The notes: generated from the sequence alone by a model not told the origin. Shown: positions 1 through 12,647, numbered from the stretch's first letter. The stretch is 64,000 bases of DNA from Perca fluviatilis (GCF_010015445.1 NC_053133.1:22587922-22651921), one strand, 5' to 3'. Numbers and translations: made by a program.

Positions 1-103
1 TAGAGGTGTGACAAGATCAAAACGTGACTAGATTTCTTGTCGAGGCAGAGCAGCAGCCAGCATGACGGATGAGTCCGACTTTGACCTCAAAATTAGCATA
101 GAA
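1..103. other. unassigned intron/flank sequence, probable repeat fragment
   Basis: No coding signal. The sequence butts directly against hairpin element A1 and is probably part of an older repeat, but I could not match it to any other place in the window. Confidence 0.3.
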
Positions 104-490
104 GATCTCGCTTTGCCAGACCCTCCTCCAAAGTGTGCTGAAGGAGGGTCTGGCTTCTCCATATAGCATTCCGGGATGGGAGGAAAACGTGCTCTGGTTT
201 AATGGCATTTCTTTAAACCAATCAGAATCGTCATGGGCGGGGCTAAACTCTGTACAGAGCCGCTGCAAATAGTCATGCGAGAGAAAACTGAGATTGGACA
301 GATAGTCCAGCTAGATGTCTGGATTTACCCTGCAGAGATCTGAGGAGCATTTAACCATAGTCCTCATAAATCCACCGGAGTTTAAAATTACAACACAAAG
401 AAAGCAGAAGGAAACGGAAAATAAATCCGGCAGAATTTCCAGCGGCACCGGAGCAATCCCGGAAGTGGAACGTCAAGGATATAGACTAAC
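104..490 (+). mobile_element. hairpin-bearing hAT-like non-autonomous element, copy A1
   Basis: First of five related copies (A1-A5). It starts with the TCTCGCTTTGCC end, followed by a long imperfect hairpin at 115-154 (arms GCCAGACCCTCCTCC and its complement). It shares the internal CCAATCA box, the TCTGGATTTACCCTGCAGAG segment and the CCGGAGTTTAAAATTA segment with the other copies, and ends near GGATATAGACT. No coding capacity. Its target duplication is not readable. Confidence 0.8.
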
Positions 491-557
491 TACGAGTTAA
501 CTTTTGCAGAGCGATAGCGGAAGAAAAAAACAGAGTTACAACGTTAGAGAGTACTGC

Positions 558-559
<2 letters not shown>

Positions 560-592
<33 letters not shown>
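560..592. repeat. (CT)n microsatellite
   Basis: About 16 uninterrupted CT units followed by a CG-interrupted tail. Confidence 0.95.
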
Positions 593-595
<3 letters not shown>

Positions 596-1208
596 CTCTT
601 GGCCAAGACACACGCGTCCACAACGTGCATTTCACTGTGGCGCTATCTCACGCACACCACTTTCTTTCTCTGTCCTTTTTAAAATGAGTCAGGAAGCGGA
701 CAGCAAAACCTAACTTTACTTTTAATGATATTAAACAAAGAGAAAAGTTCTCCCTTCGTCCTATAATGGTCATAAATCGATACTCGAGTAGCCTACCTCC
801 TTGTTTACTGCTGCAATGAATAAAATGCAGAGGAGAAAGGGCATCTGTCTTCACAAAAATCCTCTGCAGTGTTTGATGGTCATTTATTTGTGCTTTAGAA
901 CGTAATCACTGTGAAACAATAGTAAAATAAGCTTTATTTCTCTCGGTCTACTGTACAATGACACAAGTACAAAACAACTGGTCTCAACTACTGCCAGAAA
1001 ACGCTTGGTTATGTTGGTCTGAGTGAAGAGACTCTCTCCCCACCGTACATAAAGTACGAATAAGTAACTGTTACTGTTAGTTATACAGGAGAGAAGCCAT
1101 TATTTCTTCATTGAAGTTTTCTTTAAATAGTGTTATCTCGACTAACGACTACTCAAAGCGCTTTAACATAGTACAGGAACCATTCACCACCTGCTCATCA
1201 GGTAAACA
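593..1208. other. non-coding, nothing recognised
   Basis: Short, unconserved open frames only. No splice-bounded coding segment or clear repeat ends seen. Confidence 0.5.
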
Positions 1209-1362
1209 TTCACACACATTTACACTCCGATGGTGCAGCATCGGGGGCAACTCGGGGTTCAGTGTCTTGCCCAAGGACACTTCGACATGGAACTGCAGGG
1301 ATCGAACCACCAACCTTCCGATTGGCAGGCGACCTCTCTACCACTTAGCCACAGTCGCCCCC
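1209..1362 (-). mobile_element. tRNA-derived SINE (minus strand)
   Basis: Read on the minus strand it begins GGGGGCGACTGTGGCTAAGT with an A-box (TGGCTAAGTGG, 1341-1351) and a B-box (GGTTCGATCCC, 1298-1308). These are the internal RNA polymerase III promoter of a tRNA-like head. The body (GTGTCCTTGGGCAAGACACT) is a very common fish SINE/repeat segment. It is not a functional tRNA gene, because the acceptor stem and anticodon arm do not pair. Confidence 0.8.
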
Positions 1363-2329
1363 TAGTTATCCGTCTCCATCCAGCTGTTCCTTCTTATTTA
1401 GATTGATACAACCACCACATATCAAAACCTCACGTTGTTTGTCATTGCTTTTAAACTGCAAGAATGTTCAAAAATAAGAGCATTTTAGACCAGTTCAGGC
1501 ATTTAAAACCACTTGGTTAGGGTAAGTGAAGGATCATGGTCATGGTTAATGTTACACAAAGACTGCCTAATGGTTAAAAGAGACTGAAAGGGTCTAAAAA
1601 CAGGACGTGAACAGTAGTCTCTGTTGTCAAACTTACACTTTACACTCAACTATAAACTCTAGGTTTTGCTCTGTCTGAAGTTTAAAGAATATACTTACCA
1701 AAACATTTAAAGCTCACCTATTAACACCTTGTATCTTTTTCTGTTCAAAAAAACCTAAAAATGTTAAGACTGAGGTTGCTGGACAACCGCTGTTGTAGCT
1801 GGGTGGTACTGGGTGGATAACCTGCTCGGCAAAGAATATTTAAGTCCCCCTAAAAAGGCTGCTTCCAGTGTAAAGTGTTTAAGTACATTGTTTATCTGGT
1901 GAGTCTGAGAGCCTCTACCTGTACTCTGTGAGCTTACCTTTAATAGTTGACTGACACATTGTCTTCATTCTAAAGAGATTGACCACCACTTCTGTCTCTC
2001 TGTTCAGATTTGATGCACCCGCGGAGGCTAATGCACACATTCCTCTTCTCTCCGACACCCTCGTAGGAGACACGCCGTGGACCTTTCTTTCCACTGTAGC
2101 CTGACAGGAGAGCAAACTGCTCCCCGCTTGTCAGAGAAAAGAGCACTCTCTCTGGGCTATTTTCAGGTGAAGGCAGCAGCAAGGTGGAGGGAGGAGGAAA
2201 CAGGGAGGGAAAGCAAGAAAGGAGGGCAGAGAATGCATGTTTTTTTTATGGAAAAATCAATTCTCCGTTGGTGCATTTTCCACATGATTCTCCATGTGGT
2301 TATATTTAAGAAACACTGCATTGCACTTA
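1363..2329. other. non-coding, nothing recognised
   Basis: AT-rich sequence. Candidate open frames near 1915-2182 lie on both strands and show no family resemblance. Confidence 0.5.
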
Positions 2330-2733
2330 TAGGGCTGGGTATCGTTCAAAAAAATTCAATACAGGTACCGTTACCAATACCATTACCCATACTGTGACTT
2401 CAGTACCAGTTCCTAAATGATACTTTTTTACTTTTACTTTACTATAGCAATTTTATAAAATCCATTTTAACGAAAAGAAATGACTACAAACCTTCTTATT
2501 TTTCATCCCCTGCTACGTGAGCCCTGTCCTGCGTGTCTCTATGACGTGTAATGTTAGACAGCCAATCACAAGCATTATTAGATCTTGGTAGAAGCATGCT
2601 GCATGCTTATTGGCTCACTGGCGCTAATGATTTACTCCTTGGGTATTGAATAATGTGGCATTTTTCCATACTCGATACTTTAGAGGAAATTCGGTAGGTG
2701 CCTAAAAAGTATTGAATTCCGTACCCAGCCCTA
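2330..2733. mobile_element. MITE with TAGGGCTGGGTA terminal inverted repeats
   Basis: Bounded by TAGGGCTGGGTATC on the left and GTACCCAGCCCTA on the right (inverted copies). The inside is rich in GGTATTG/CAATACC-like motifs. The ends match those of the element at 48458-48824, which has an 8-bp duplication, so this is probably hAT-class. No convincing duplication remains here. Confidence 0.7.
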
Positions 2734-3878
2734 CCTATGACACACTTTGTTGTGGGGGTATATTAGTACTTTATTCATGTGTTAGGTATGTAAGATTGTG
2801 TGACCTCAGTTTTACAATACATGTTGCCACCTAATTAGGCTTCTCTTCAAATAGAATGTCAATGAGGTGGAGAACGATATCAAAGCTGAGCTGCACTCGA
2901 GGTACACGTGTGAATGTGCTACATTGTGTAACTCACACCGTCATCCGTCTGCATCTGGTCAACTCTACTGCCTCACTGACAATCCTCGAGCCTGGACATC
3001 AGGGCTCATTAGCTGCGGCCCACTAAGCATGTCCGTCAGAGGCGAATGCCTTTTTCCACCGATTGCCGCGTCTGTTTTCGTGCACCGGAGAATTCGTTCA
3101 GGATCACAGACTGGTTCATTGGTGGCTGTTGTTTGGGAATTATCTGTATTTCAGCGCATTCTCCCTGCCAGTAATTGTCTGCTCTGCGACTGAAGTGCCG
3201 AGCTTGAATTGAAATGTCAGGCTTTGTATGCGGAAAGAGAATTCGAAGAGATTGTGTGGAGGAGCGTTAAGCTGTATTGATGGGAGCGTTTGAGCTATTG
3301 GAACCGTATGATTAATGTGACTGCTTGTAATTATCATCAGTAGTATGATATATGACTGGAGGATGGTGAGCGTGAAACAAGCAAAGGAAATGGTCTCTGA
3401 TTGTACCCCAAAACCACTGTCAGCACATATTGTAGATGTAAATCAAAATTTTTTCACTATAGTTGTATATTTTTTTTAATTCTTGCACATTATATACCTC
3501 CTTCACCTTGACAGTTTTCTGAATAAGGTTAGTTATTAACATTTCATTTTTTTTGAGGCCTAACTCTTCAATGAGGACCCACTGCTACAAAAAAAGCCAC
3601 AATTACAAAATTCCAACCTTGAGTCTTACCAGCCGGACGTGTAGTTAAATTTTTTTGAGAGATGCACGTCAAGCTACGGTGTAGGGTCCGGCAAAGGGTC
3701 AGTATCTCCTCCTACTTACGTATGTACCCCCAGTGTTGATTTAACGCAGAAGCATAAACTGGCCTTCCAAAGACTTTGTCTGAGCTCTTGGCCCGCCTTC
3801 CTGAAAAGCTCAGTCTGCTCTGATTGGTCAGCTGGCCCACTTGTGATTGGTTAACCAAATTCAAACAAGATGGGCAGC
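2734..3878. other. non-coding, with a probable repeat at 3640-3870
   Basis: No coding signal. The stretch 3640-3870 (direct lead-in to A5) looks like part of a degraded mobile element, with a CTGATTGGTC/GTGATTGGTTAACC pair like those in promoters and MITEs. No ends are readable. Confidence 0.4.
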
Positions 3879-3988
3879 AGTTTAAAATTACAACACAAAG
3901 AAAGCAGAAGGTACCGAAAATCCGTCCGAAAAGAGTGAAATCCGGCGGAATTTACTGCGGCAACGGAGCAATCCCGGAAGTGGAACAG
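3879..3988 (+). mobile_element. hairpin-bearing hAT-like element, partial copy A5
   Basis: Only the distal third of the family is present: AGTTTAAAATTACAACACAA through CAATCCCGGAAGTGGAAC, matching A1 at about 380-470. It lacks the hairpin end. It is either truncated or the remnant of a larger deletion. Confidence 0.75.
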
Positions 3989-4869
3989 CTTCTTGCCCTA
4001 TAAACAAATCGGAAGACTGAAGACAGCACGTTATTGCGACCAGATGACATTTCGGTCTATTTATCTTCACTTGGCAGACACTCGGGAACCTGCCAACTGT
4101 ATGATCGAAAGGATGGTGTGAGGATTAAGGCTGACGCAGTGTTTTTAGACATATTTTGGCAAAATGTTGATGTTTGGAACATACGGAGCACACAGATGGA
4201 CAGAGCATTGGATTTCGCTGCAGGAGTGGTGTGAGAAGTTTCTATGGACTTTTTTGTTCCTCCCGTGAGTGAAAACTTACCCCGACTTCGATCTTTTCTG
4301 ATGACTTTGAATCAAAACAGACTACAGCCTGTGTTCTCTGTGAAGAAGCAAACTACAAACTTTGAACAGGGACCTTTCAAATAGACAGGGGGTGAGTGTT
4401 TCATGCTCACAATGGGGATAGTAAAAAGAGTAAAACACAGGCTTTTCATTATTCGTGTAATGTTTAAGTAAGACCAAAGAAGCCTTATCAGGAAAAGAGC
4501 TTTAGAAGAATTTTGTGTGTGGCTCAAAACAAATATCTGTTTGTAGATTTAAAGTTACACTACACAACTGTATGCCTTTTGGCAGCAGTAAGTGTATCTG
4601 TAGTCCTGCTCCTCAGTTGGTCAAGTTCATAGCCTGAACACTTGATGAGCTGTCTACCTTCAAACAGCATGTATCCTGAGACTGAGGGAACCAGCATCTA
4701 TAAAACCTCCACAGGCACTGAGAACAGATCCAGCTTGTGTTACTGCCTTCTTCCCCTGTGCACAATTTTCACCTTTTCAGCACCTGCTTTTTGGTTGATA
4801 CAAACAACCCCGGACATGCCTTAAAATCATCTTTCGTGTCACTGAAAATAGATATCCAGGCAAAACATA
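3989..4869. other. non-coding, nothing recognised
   Basis: No splice-bounded coding segment or repeat ends recognised. Confidence 0.5.
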
Positions 4870-4877
4870 CATGTTGT

Positions 4878-5595
4878 CAGTGGTGGAATGTAACTAAGTA
4901 CATTGACTCAAGTACATATTTAAGGTACTTGTACTTGAGTCCTTTCTTTTCTCTCTATTTTCTACTTCTACTCTAATACATTTCAGAGGGAAATAATGTA
5001 CTTATTTTTTTTTTAAGAAAAACTGTTGGGCTTTTCCACCTTTATTTGATAGGACAGCTAGGTGAGAAAGAGGGGGAAGACATGCAGGAAATCATCACAG
5101 GTCAGATTCAAACCCTGGACCTCTGCATCGAGGTATAAACTTCTCAGTATATGTGTGCCTCCTCTACCCACTGAGCCAACCCAGCCACGGAAATATTGTA
5201 CTTTTTACTCCACTACTTTAATCACCTGTTACTTAAAAAATTAAGATTTTTGCACAAAAAAACAATGTAGTTTACAAAATATGAGGTTTTTATCAATTAA
5301 ACTTTCCAACAATATACATAGGCCTACAAGTCCAGCTGAAATCATTAGCCAGTTAGACACTTAATCGATTGCCAAAACTGTTTTGATCGTTTACAGGACT
5401 TTTCTGCAATGAGTACTTTTACTTTTAATTAGTACTTCAGTACATTTTCCTGATGATACTTACATACTTTAACTTTAACTTTTTACTTTAAGTAACGTTT
5501 TCAATGCAGGACTTTTACTTGTAACAGAGTATTTTTACAGTGTGGTATTAGTTCTTTTACGTAAGCAAAGGATCTGAATACTTTGTCCACCACTG
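4878..5595. mobile_element. hAT-type non-autonomous transposon (CAGTGGTGGAA ends)
   Basis: Terminal inverted repeats CAGTGGTGGA/TCCACCACTG are the hAT consensus type. The element is flanked by a perfect 8-bp target-site duplication CATGTTGT (4870-4877 and 5596-5603), the hallmark of hAT insertion. The body is the widespread fish 'AAGTAC / TACTTTTACTT' repeat with no ORF. It is interrupted by a SINE at 5004-5188. Confidence 0.92.
5004..5188 (-). mobile_element. tRNA-derived SINE nested in the hAT element
   Basis: On the minus strand: tRNA-like head with A-box TTGGCTCAGTGGGTAGAG and B-box GGGTTTGAATCTG, a body ending AATAAAGGTGGAAAAGCCC, and an A-rich tail (plus-strand T run near 5004-5014). 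It is flanked by a 15-bp duplication GGAAATAATGTACTT / GGAAATATTGTACTT (4989-5003 and 5189-5203, one mismatch), as expected for LINE-mobilised insertion. It belongs to the same family as the two SINEs at the right edge of the window. Confidence 0.9.
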
Positions 5596-5695
5596 CATGT
5601 TGTTGCTTTAAAAGCAGAAAGATGCTAAAACAAACTCTATTGAATGCCAGCTCACTGATCCAACATTTTAAAGTTGTAGTCCTTAACATTTTTAT

Positions 5696-6002
5696 TAGGG
5701 CTGCTCGATTATGGAAAAAAATCATAATCTCGGTTATTTTGGTCCAAATTGAAATCAAGATTATTTAACATGATTAGTCATTGTCTTTTGGAAAGATGTT
5801 GCAATTTTTGAACTTGGAAAAACAGTGAAACAGTTAAACAAATTAAGAGGGAACTGTGACATTTCTCTTAATACTTTTCCCGTTTTCCCCCATTAAGAAC
5901 ACAAGAGAAAATAAGAGTTCACTTACAAATGTACTTGTGTTGTGATCATTAGGAGCCAAAATTGTAATTTCTATTAAAATTTTTATAAATTGCACAGCCC
6001 TA
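5696..6002. mobile_element. hAT-like MITE (TAGGGCTG ends)
   Basis: Bounded by TAGGGCTGCTCGATT and GCACAGCCCTA in inverted orientation. The flanking octamers ATTTTTAT (5688-5695) and ATTTTTAA (6003-6010) agree at 7 of 8 positions. No coding content. Confidence 0.75.
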
Positions 6003-6370
6003 ATTTTTAAATCCAACCCCATTTTTTTATACTATTTATAGTCTGCACTAGTTCAGCAATAGGGATGAATGTATTTACATTTTGTAATTATCTTTACATA
6101 GGCCTACAGTGGTTTGCATTGCAAGGGATAGAGTCAGCCAATCCTGTTGAATTTGCATCGCCTGCCTACGCAAAAACTGCAGCATGTCATCCAGCTTATG
6201 AGCCTCGCTGTTCACTGTTCACTGTTCACTCTCCTTCAGCAATATTTGGAGCTGTATTAAGCAGCTGCAGATCAGTTTTAAGGGTGAGGCTCAAGGCTTT
6301 TGCAGGGAGTAATGAAACATGAAGGAGCAGCTGTTAGATGAAGAGCTGCAGGCAACAGGTTACCCACCTT

Positions 6371-6465
6371 GGGCAGCACGGTGGCTCAGTGGTTAGCACT
6401 TCTGCCTCACAGCAAGAAGTTTCCTCCGGGTGCTCCGGTTTCTTCCCACCATAAAGACATGCATG
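6371..6465 (+). mobile_element. internally deleted tRNA-derived SINE fragment
   Basis: GGGCAGCACGGTGGCTCAGTGGTTAGCAC is the head of a very common fish repeat, with A-box GTGGCTCAGTGG. The text then jumps from CACAGCAAGAAG directly to TTTCCTCCGGGTGCTCCGG, so the usual middle part including the B-box is missing. Confidence 0.7.
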
Positions 6466-9166
6466 CAACTAGGACTACAGTTGAAAATTATCCGACGAGC
6501 TAACACTGGGGCATTTACAGAAATGTTGATTAATGTGCATTGTCCTAATATAAATAAACATATCTTCTTCTTCTTCCAACCTCTCAGCAAGTTAACGTTA
6601 ACTTTACAGAACCCTGCTGGAAAACTACTGCAAGCTTAAAGCTGGAATTTGCCATTTGTGAAGGAACACATGAATGACTCAAATACAAAGGAACAAACAA
6701 GCTCAGTACAAAGCATAGCACAGCTTAGACATACCGTAAACACAAAAAGCACGTTGTACTATACATGCATTCATGCTGTGTTGAGTGCAGAAGGCTGTAA
6801 CCCTAACCCTAACTGCTAAGAGTCCAGCAATATCCTGTACTGGGAAAAAAAACCCCGGCATTTTCAGTTGATTTCAGTCACACATGCTTCAACAATCACT
6901 TAGGACTATTGAATAAGGGCTCATGTAATATGGTGCTATATGTTGAAGTGAATATAGTACTTAAAAACCTGTTTAATTATTAAGTGGCCACACTTACATG
7001 CAAAAGGCGCTTTCCCATTTTCATCTGAATAGCATGAACAATTGGGCTGCGGCAGTAACAACAGGTGGCCAGACAGAGGGTAAGTGGGGAATTATTCTTG
7101 CGGCTCTGACAGGGTTGCCATGGAAACTCAACGAGAGGCCACACAAACAAAGTAGATGGATGGAAATGCCCCTGTGTACACACTGCCGTAACCAGGGAAT
7201 TCATCACAGATTGCGATTTATTATGCCCTGTGAATTATTGTTATTATTGTTATTATTCTTTTTTGGAGTCCTCCTTTTATGGAGAACTCACTGAGTGTAT
7301 CTGAACTTCCACTGAGCATTCACTGGGATGCTGGAGTGTTCATAATACATTAAAGTACCCCATCAATGTCCTGCTTCTTCCATCTCCCACAGAGCACAAC
7401 AGTGAGTGTTTTTGCAAGAAAAGTAGCTGCCCCAAGCACTTGATTTTTTTTATGTTGCGAGAGAGGTGAAACCAGGTGTTTTGTCGAGATTTTTTTTTTT
7501 TTTTAGAAAAGGAAAAGACATTTTTCATTGGAAGGGCACTTCAGCCAAACATTATGCCAATGATAAGAGCCTGGAAGTCTATTCTTTCTACATGATTCAT
7601 ATTTTGTCGGAGAAAGTGATAAAAAAGAAAAAAACAGCAGGCCAGAATACATTAGCCTGGGTAAACATCAACAGAAGCAGCAGCCTCTTTTTATTAGACC
7701 CCTGCGCCTGGAAGCAGTGGGTTGTGGGGCATTTCATTTCCAGGAAGCGAGTGCGTCTGCCGGTGCATATTGTTTCCATGACGGCAATTTATTTTGCCCG
7801 AGCGGCACGGCGAAGTGTTGCGTTATGGAATGAAGGCTGATAGATAAGAACAGAAAGAAAGATACTTTTCAATTCTTAATGTTCCTGAGAGATGCAGCAC
7901 ACACTAGCACTGCCGCCTGGCCGCAGTGAATACCAATCGCTCTTGGTGTGGGCCGAGGGACATGCAGCGCTCTGCAGTGAAATTCTCCTGCCCAGCTTTC
8001 TCTCTGCTTCCCTCTCTTGCGTTTTCCGTATTTTCCTCAAATCTACTCCTCCACACGGGCTCAGATGACTTTCTAGTTGGTTTGCAGCTGTAAGTTTCCA
8101 TGCAAAACATCTTTCAGGTTGTTTGATGCTGTCAAAAAAGCAAAAAGCAAACATGCATCTCATAAAACTCAAGTAACTTGAGCAGTGTGTACTGATCTTT
8201 CAGTACCAGTTATTCTGAATGGGAAGCCCCTGATTGGAGATTTGTTTGCGTTCTTTTAGAAAAAGAGAAAGCAAGTGACAGAGCAATCTACATAACAATG
8301 AATACATACCATGAAATTGTGACTTAGCTGGTTACTTGGGTTGTAAATACTGAGACTGTCATTTTCATGACACGCAAATTCAAATAAAATGCCACAGCCT
8401 CACTGTTGACAACTGTTCGTATCAGATCTCCTACAAACAGTAAAGCATTGGTTTCTTCTACTCCTTCACACAATCTCTAACCTTAACCAAGCAGTTCTAG
8501 TTGCCTAAACTCAACCAAACCTTGATATAAGTAATATATAAGAATGCCCATATGAATAATTTTTGTAATGGTCATATGGGTTTTGAAATCCACTACTATG
8601 AGACTACTGAACAGGCTAGCTATTTTGTTCTTTAGGTATGAGGTCTTTGTTTTTTTGGCTTTTCTTTTGTGGTAGTTTTTATTGTAGATTTAACTTTTTG
8701 TTGTGTAAGTTAATTTGCATGTTGCCCTCATTTGACACAAGAGACAGACAGAAATCATGGCCACAGAGAGAAGGTGATGCGTGCAAAAGTCTTCCCAGCC
8801 AGAATTAAACCAGGAAAATTGCAATTATTTGGCATGCACCTTTGACCACTAGGACACACGAAAGCCTGTGTACTGTAATTTAGACATGTCTGTATTGGAT
8901 GTGCTGCATTCTTTACAGGCTGGTCATTTACAACATGTCTCTAGAGCCGTTGTCCGGAATTTCGCCTGGGTAAAGCGTGCAGGAGGCAGTCACGTAGCCG
9001 GTTCGTTATTTGGTCACATTCATCCAAGTCTCTTGCCGTTTTTTGAATTTGTCTGCCGATTTTGACGTCAGCCCTTTACCGACAGAAGTTCCCAAATCTC
9101 GTTGTCTCTCCAGTTAGACATTTTATTGCCGTCTTCGTGTAAATGACCCTTCCTTTTAACCCTTAG
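6466..9166. other. intronic, no gene recognised
   Basis: Contains a (TTA/TTG)n-like patch near 7236-7260 and a moderately GC-balanced stretch at 7660-8110. The latter has open frames on both strands but no recognisable domain. Nothing else is supportable. Confidence 0.5.
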
Positions 9167-9555
9167 TAGTGGTGTTGAAATTAATCATTGCGATGCGGAC
9201 CTGAAGGATTCTGCATCGTTGCAGTGAGAGACCATTATCGATTTATTTATTTTTTTCCTGATAATGTTACTTGTGGATTCTCTGGCTGCTGATTTTCTTT
9301 TGCCTTTTGTGTGTTGTCTGCTGTGTTCAGACTCCACTACATTAAGGAAGTGTCTTTTTTTAAGAGCAGATACAATAAAAAGGGTAGTTCATATATATCT
9401 GACTGCTTGAATTTATTGATGAAAACCATGTGTAGGAATATACTGTATAATAATATTGAAGAGGTGACGCATCGCAATACATCGTGATATCGAATTGATT
9501 CCAATCGTTGACAGGATAATCGTAATCGAATCATAACACCAGTGAAGATTCACAC
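9167..9555. mobile_element. probable hAT-like MITE rich in TCG/ATCG motifs
   Basis: The right end TTCACACCCCTA and internal ATCGTGATATCG, CGTAATCGAATC and CATCGTTGCAG motifs match a common fish element type. The left boundary near TAGTAGTGGTG is degraded, so limits are approximate. Confidence 0.5.
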
Positions 9556-9579
9556 CCCTAACCCCTTACTGCTAATTTC

Positions 9580-9725
9580 CACCGGTTGCAGAACGTCTGC
9601 GGATCCACTCCGGAACGGCGGTGGATTCATTAGGTTTCCATTAAAGTCAATGTGTGTATTTTCACTGGCTGCAGAACGGCTGCGTTCCGACTAGATGATA
9701 GAAACGCCGGTAACACGCCCACTCA
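9580..9725. repeat. dispersed fish repeat fragment (CCGGTTGCAGAACG)
   Basis: TTTCCACCGGTTGCAGAACG and GGCTGCAGAACGGCTGCG repeat internally within about 90 bp. The composition is that of a MITE fragment. There are no clear ends. Confidence 0.4.
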
Positions 9726-10270
9726 CTCGCTGTGAGTTCTCCGGACAGTGACCTGTCCTGTCCACACATGGGTTCAATCGGACATTACACAGACTTTGTA
9801 CTCAGGACATGGCAGGGTAAAGTCTGTTTAATGTCCGGTCCAAACTGATTTGGAATTGAGAAAGACTCTTGTGTTGTGTATATATAGGCTGTGCTTTTAT
9901 CCATTCTGTAAAACACCCTAATAAAGGCTTTGTGCTGAAACCGGCTGATTGAATAAAGCACAAACACTTCCAGCAAGTCATTTAGTGTTGCTTAGTTATT
10001 TTTCACATTTGGTTCTTTGTTTCTTGAGCACCTACTCAACTGATGAGGCAGCGATAGCCCACTCTTTGTACAACTGAACTGAAGTTGGTAGAATAATTAC
10101 CCACTACTCCATACAGAAGGTTATATTGTGTGTACATTCTAGAAAATAAAATAAAAAAAATAGTAAAATAGTAATTAATGAATGCGTGACTTAGTTAAAT
10201 TATTAGATTAGAGTTATTAGAGTTAAATTAACTCTGCAGAGCATGTATAAGCAATGGCCTAGTTGATACT

Positions 10271-11033
10271 TTAAAGTGGCCATATTATGCTCATTTCAGG
10301 TTCACAATTGTATTTTGAGATTGTACCAGAATAGTAGCCTGACAAGCCAGACCCACATCAAGATGTTGGGTCTGGGAACTCACCATTGACAGAGCTCAAT
10401 CCGAGGGACGGTTGTCTTTCAAATTCCCTCTGCACGCAATAGGATAGCGCTACAACCAGGCAGAGCAACGAAGAAGGTAGGAGCTAGTTGATACAGTAGA
10501 TTAAACTTTTGCTGTATCCGGTCGGCAAAACTCTGAAAAACATCTTCGTTTTTTAAGAATGATTTCAGTGCCGTTCTTTAGGTAAGGATAACATCAGCTA
10601 ACTGTTTGTTTCTACAACTTCAGTTAGTACAAGGCAGGATTAGCCGGGAGACTTCTTCTAAACGAGGGCGCACTTCCAACTTTGCGTGGAATACCTGCAG
10701 AACAGGGACATGTAAGTAGTTCTTTTGTAGATTATGGTGAACTAGTATGTGTTGTAGCAGTGTTTTGCCATTGAGAACGAGCTAGCATGCTAGCGCTAGC
10801 ATGCTACGGTCAGCCACCTCGTCTCGGCTCCTGACGTAGAAAGCCCTGCAGATTTTGAACATTTCACCTGGAGACTGAAGGCAGAAGACTTTCAGAAACC
10901 CGTATCTCACTCAAAACAGCACGGATGTTTGTTTTTTCCAAGGTTGCATGCGTGTGGAATCACCAGAGACACAAAATAACACCGCAAATCCCAGAAAAAG
11001 TGATTTATTTTTTTCATAATATGGGCACTTTAA
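10271..11033 (+). mobile_element. TTAA-bounded non-autonomous DNA transposon, copy B1
   Basis: The left end TTAAAGTGGCCATATTATG and right end CATAATATGGGCACTTTAA are inverted copies, both closed by TTAA, the target of piggyBac/Kolobok-type elements. A second copy in the opposite orientation lies at 25293-25986. Internally it carries a hairpin-containing insert near 10334-10490 and a GCTAGCATGCTAGC palindrome cluster at about 10782-10804. No transposase is present. Confidence 0.85.
10347..10375. repeat. hairpin CCAGACCCA...TGGGTCTGG
   Basis: Nine-base perfect arms separated by about eleven bases. It resembles the terminal hairpin of the A-family, and the sequence around it (10334 to about 10490) looks like a separate small element inserted into B1. 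Confidence 0.6.
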
Positions 11034-12219
11034 CACACATTTACTCTAATGTAACACTTTATTTAACACAAGGAGGCAATGCTATTGACTTCAGCTAGAC
11101 AGCTTATTTAAGAGTTTGTCCCTAACGATCCATACAGATCCAATTCAAGTCCGAGGTCTAGGACTCACGAGGTCACCACATCAAATATTTGCACACAAAG
11201 GTATGGCTTCAAATACTCGGCAAATGATATGCTGGAACATTTCCCCGGTACAACCTTTGAATAGACATTTTTCATTAACGGTAGCATGCAACAGTCAGAA
11301 GGATGACCACACAATTAATCATTTTCTACCTGCATGGTGCAAACAGATCTCCCCCTCTTCTAAGCAGGCATGTACTTGTAGTGCTAAGAAGAAGTCTGGA
11401 GATAGGCTAAAGGTAAATCTTTGAATCAGTGGAGCCGCAGTAACGTTTGTGGATACATTATTTTTTTTCTTTCCTGTGACAGATGTGTAGACACACACTG
11501 CCACAGGAAAAGTGATGAAATGAGGAGAAACTCTATTCTGGCTCTATTTTGTATTGTTCTTGTTTCCTAAAGAAGACTTATGTGTTCAGGCTGCCAAAAT
11601 GGAAGAAGAAAAAAAAAGATTGTGCCTTTATGCATTATACATGAGAGCCAAGCATGGAAGTGCATGAAACACTTTCCCCTCGTGTGTGCATCATCACTTG
11701 TTTAGGAGTGTCATAACGCATGTTACCCACGCAGAAGAGCTATAGGGGACCCTCACCAGTAAAAACCCTGATCATTCTCACTCTGTTTCCATAGCGATAT
11801 GGGAAAACACAGAGTAGATGTGATTAATTTCCTCTATAGAATGGTTGCTTGAATACAAATGGGCATCTTGCCTATATCTGCTTCAGAAATCATATTTAAA
11901 GTGCATATATTATCAGTTATGGGCTTGGCGATTCAGGAAGACTTTCATTACATATGCAAATCATGTCATGAGAAACATTCCTCCAGGTTTATTTCCACAA
12001 TGTTACAGCAGCTCTGTGACACACACACACACACACACACACACACTGATTCATCCTCTGGTAGTAGGTATTATATGGTATTTTACAGAGATGTGATTTA
12101 GTGCAAACTCTGCAGAGAGGTCAGCTGGTGGTGGTGCCCTCCCAGCATCGCACTAATGGACTGGAAGAGATTCACTCGCAAATCAAACAAACCAGGCGGA
12201 AAGAAAGCTCATGAACAGT

Positions 12220-12220
<1 letters not shown>
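11034..12220. other. intronic, no gene recognised
   Basis: Contains a short (CA)n at about 12019-12046. No coding exon found. Confidence 0.5.

Positions 12221-12285
<65 letters not shown>
12221..12285. repeat. (CA)n microsatellite
   Basis: About 32 perfect CA units. Confidence 0.97.
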
Positions 12286-12647
12286 CTGGGCAGTCGGAAA
12301 TTAGCTCTCCTGTCGTGAGTAACAAATAAGACTACTTGTTTATGTACAGCTGTCCCGCTGCGCCATGTTAATGACAACAACAAAAAAACTGTCCAATTTA
12401 AGTTTGGATTATATCACATTGCGTTGATGGGTGATGTTCCCTGACCTGTGAAGAGGAGAGGCGTGATTTTGTTATCTTTTAGTCAAAGATGAAAGGTCTG
12501 ATTGAGAAGAGCGCAAAAGAAAATCTGCCTGTACTTAAAAACACTTAAACAATTGCAGAGGATTTGGATTTCAGATTAATCTACTTACATTTTTGGAAAA
12601 TTAGGTCCGTTTGAGGAGGATGAAAGAAAGATTCGAAATGCCTCTAT

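Noticed and set aside
104..490. Helitron origin of the hairpin family
   Set aside because: A subterminal hairpin is Helitron-like, but Helitrons make no target duplication, whereas A2 and A3 have exact 8-9-bp ones, and there is no CTRR end.
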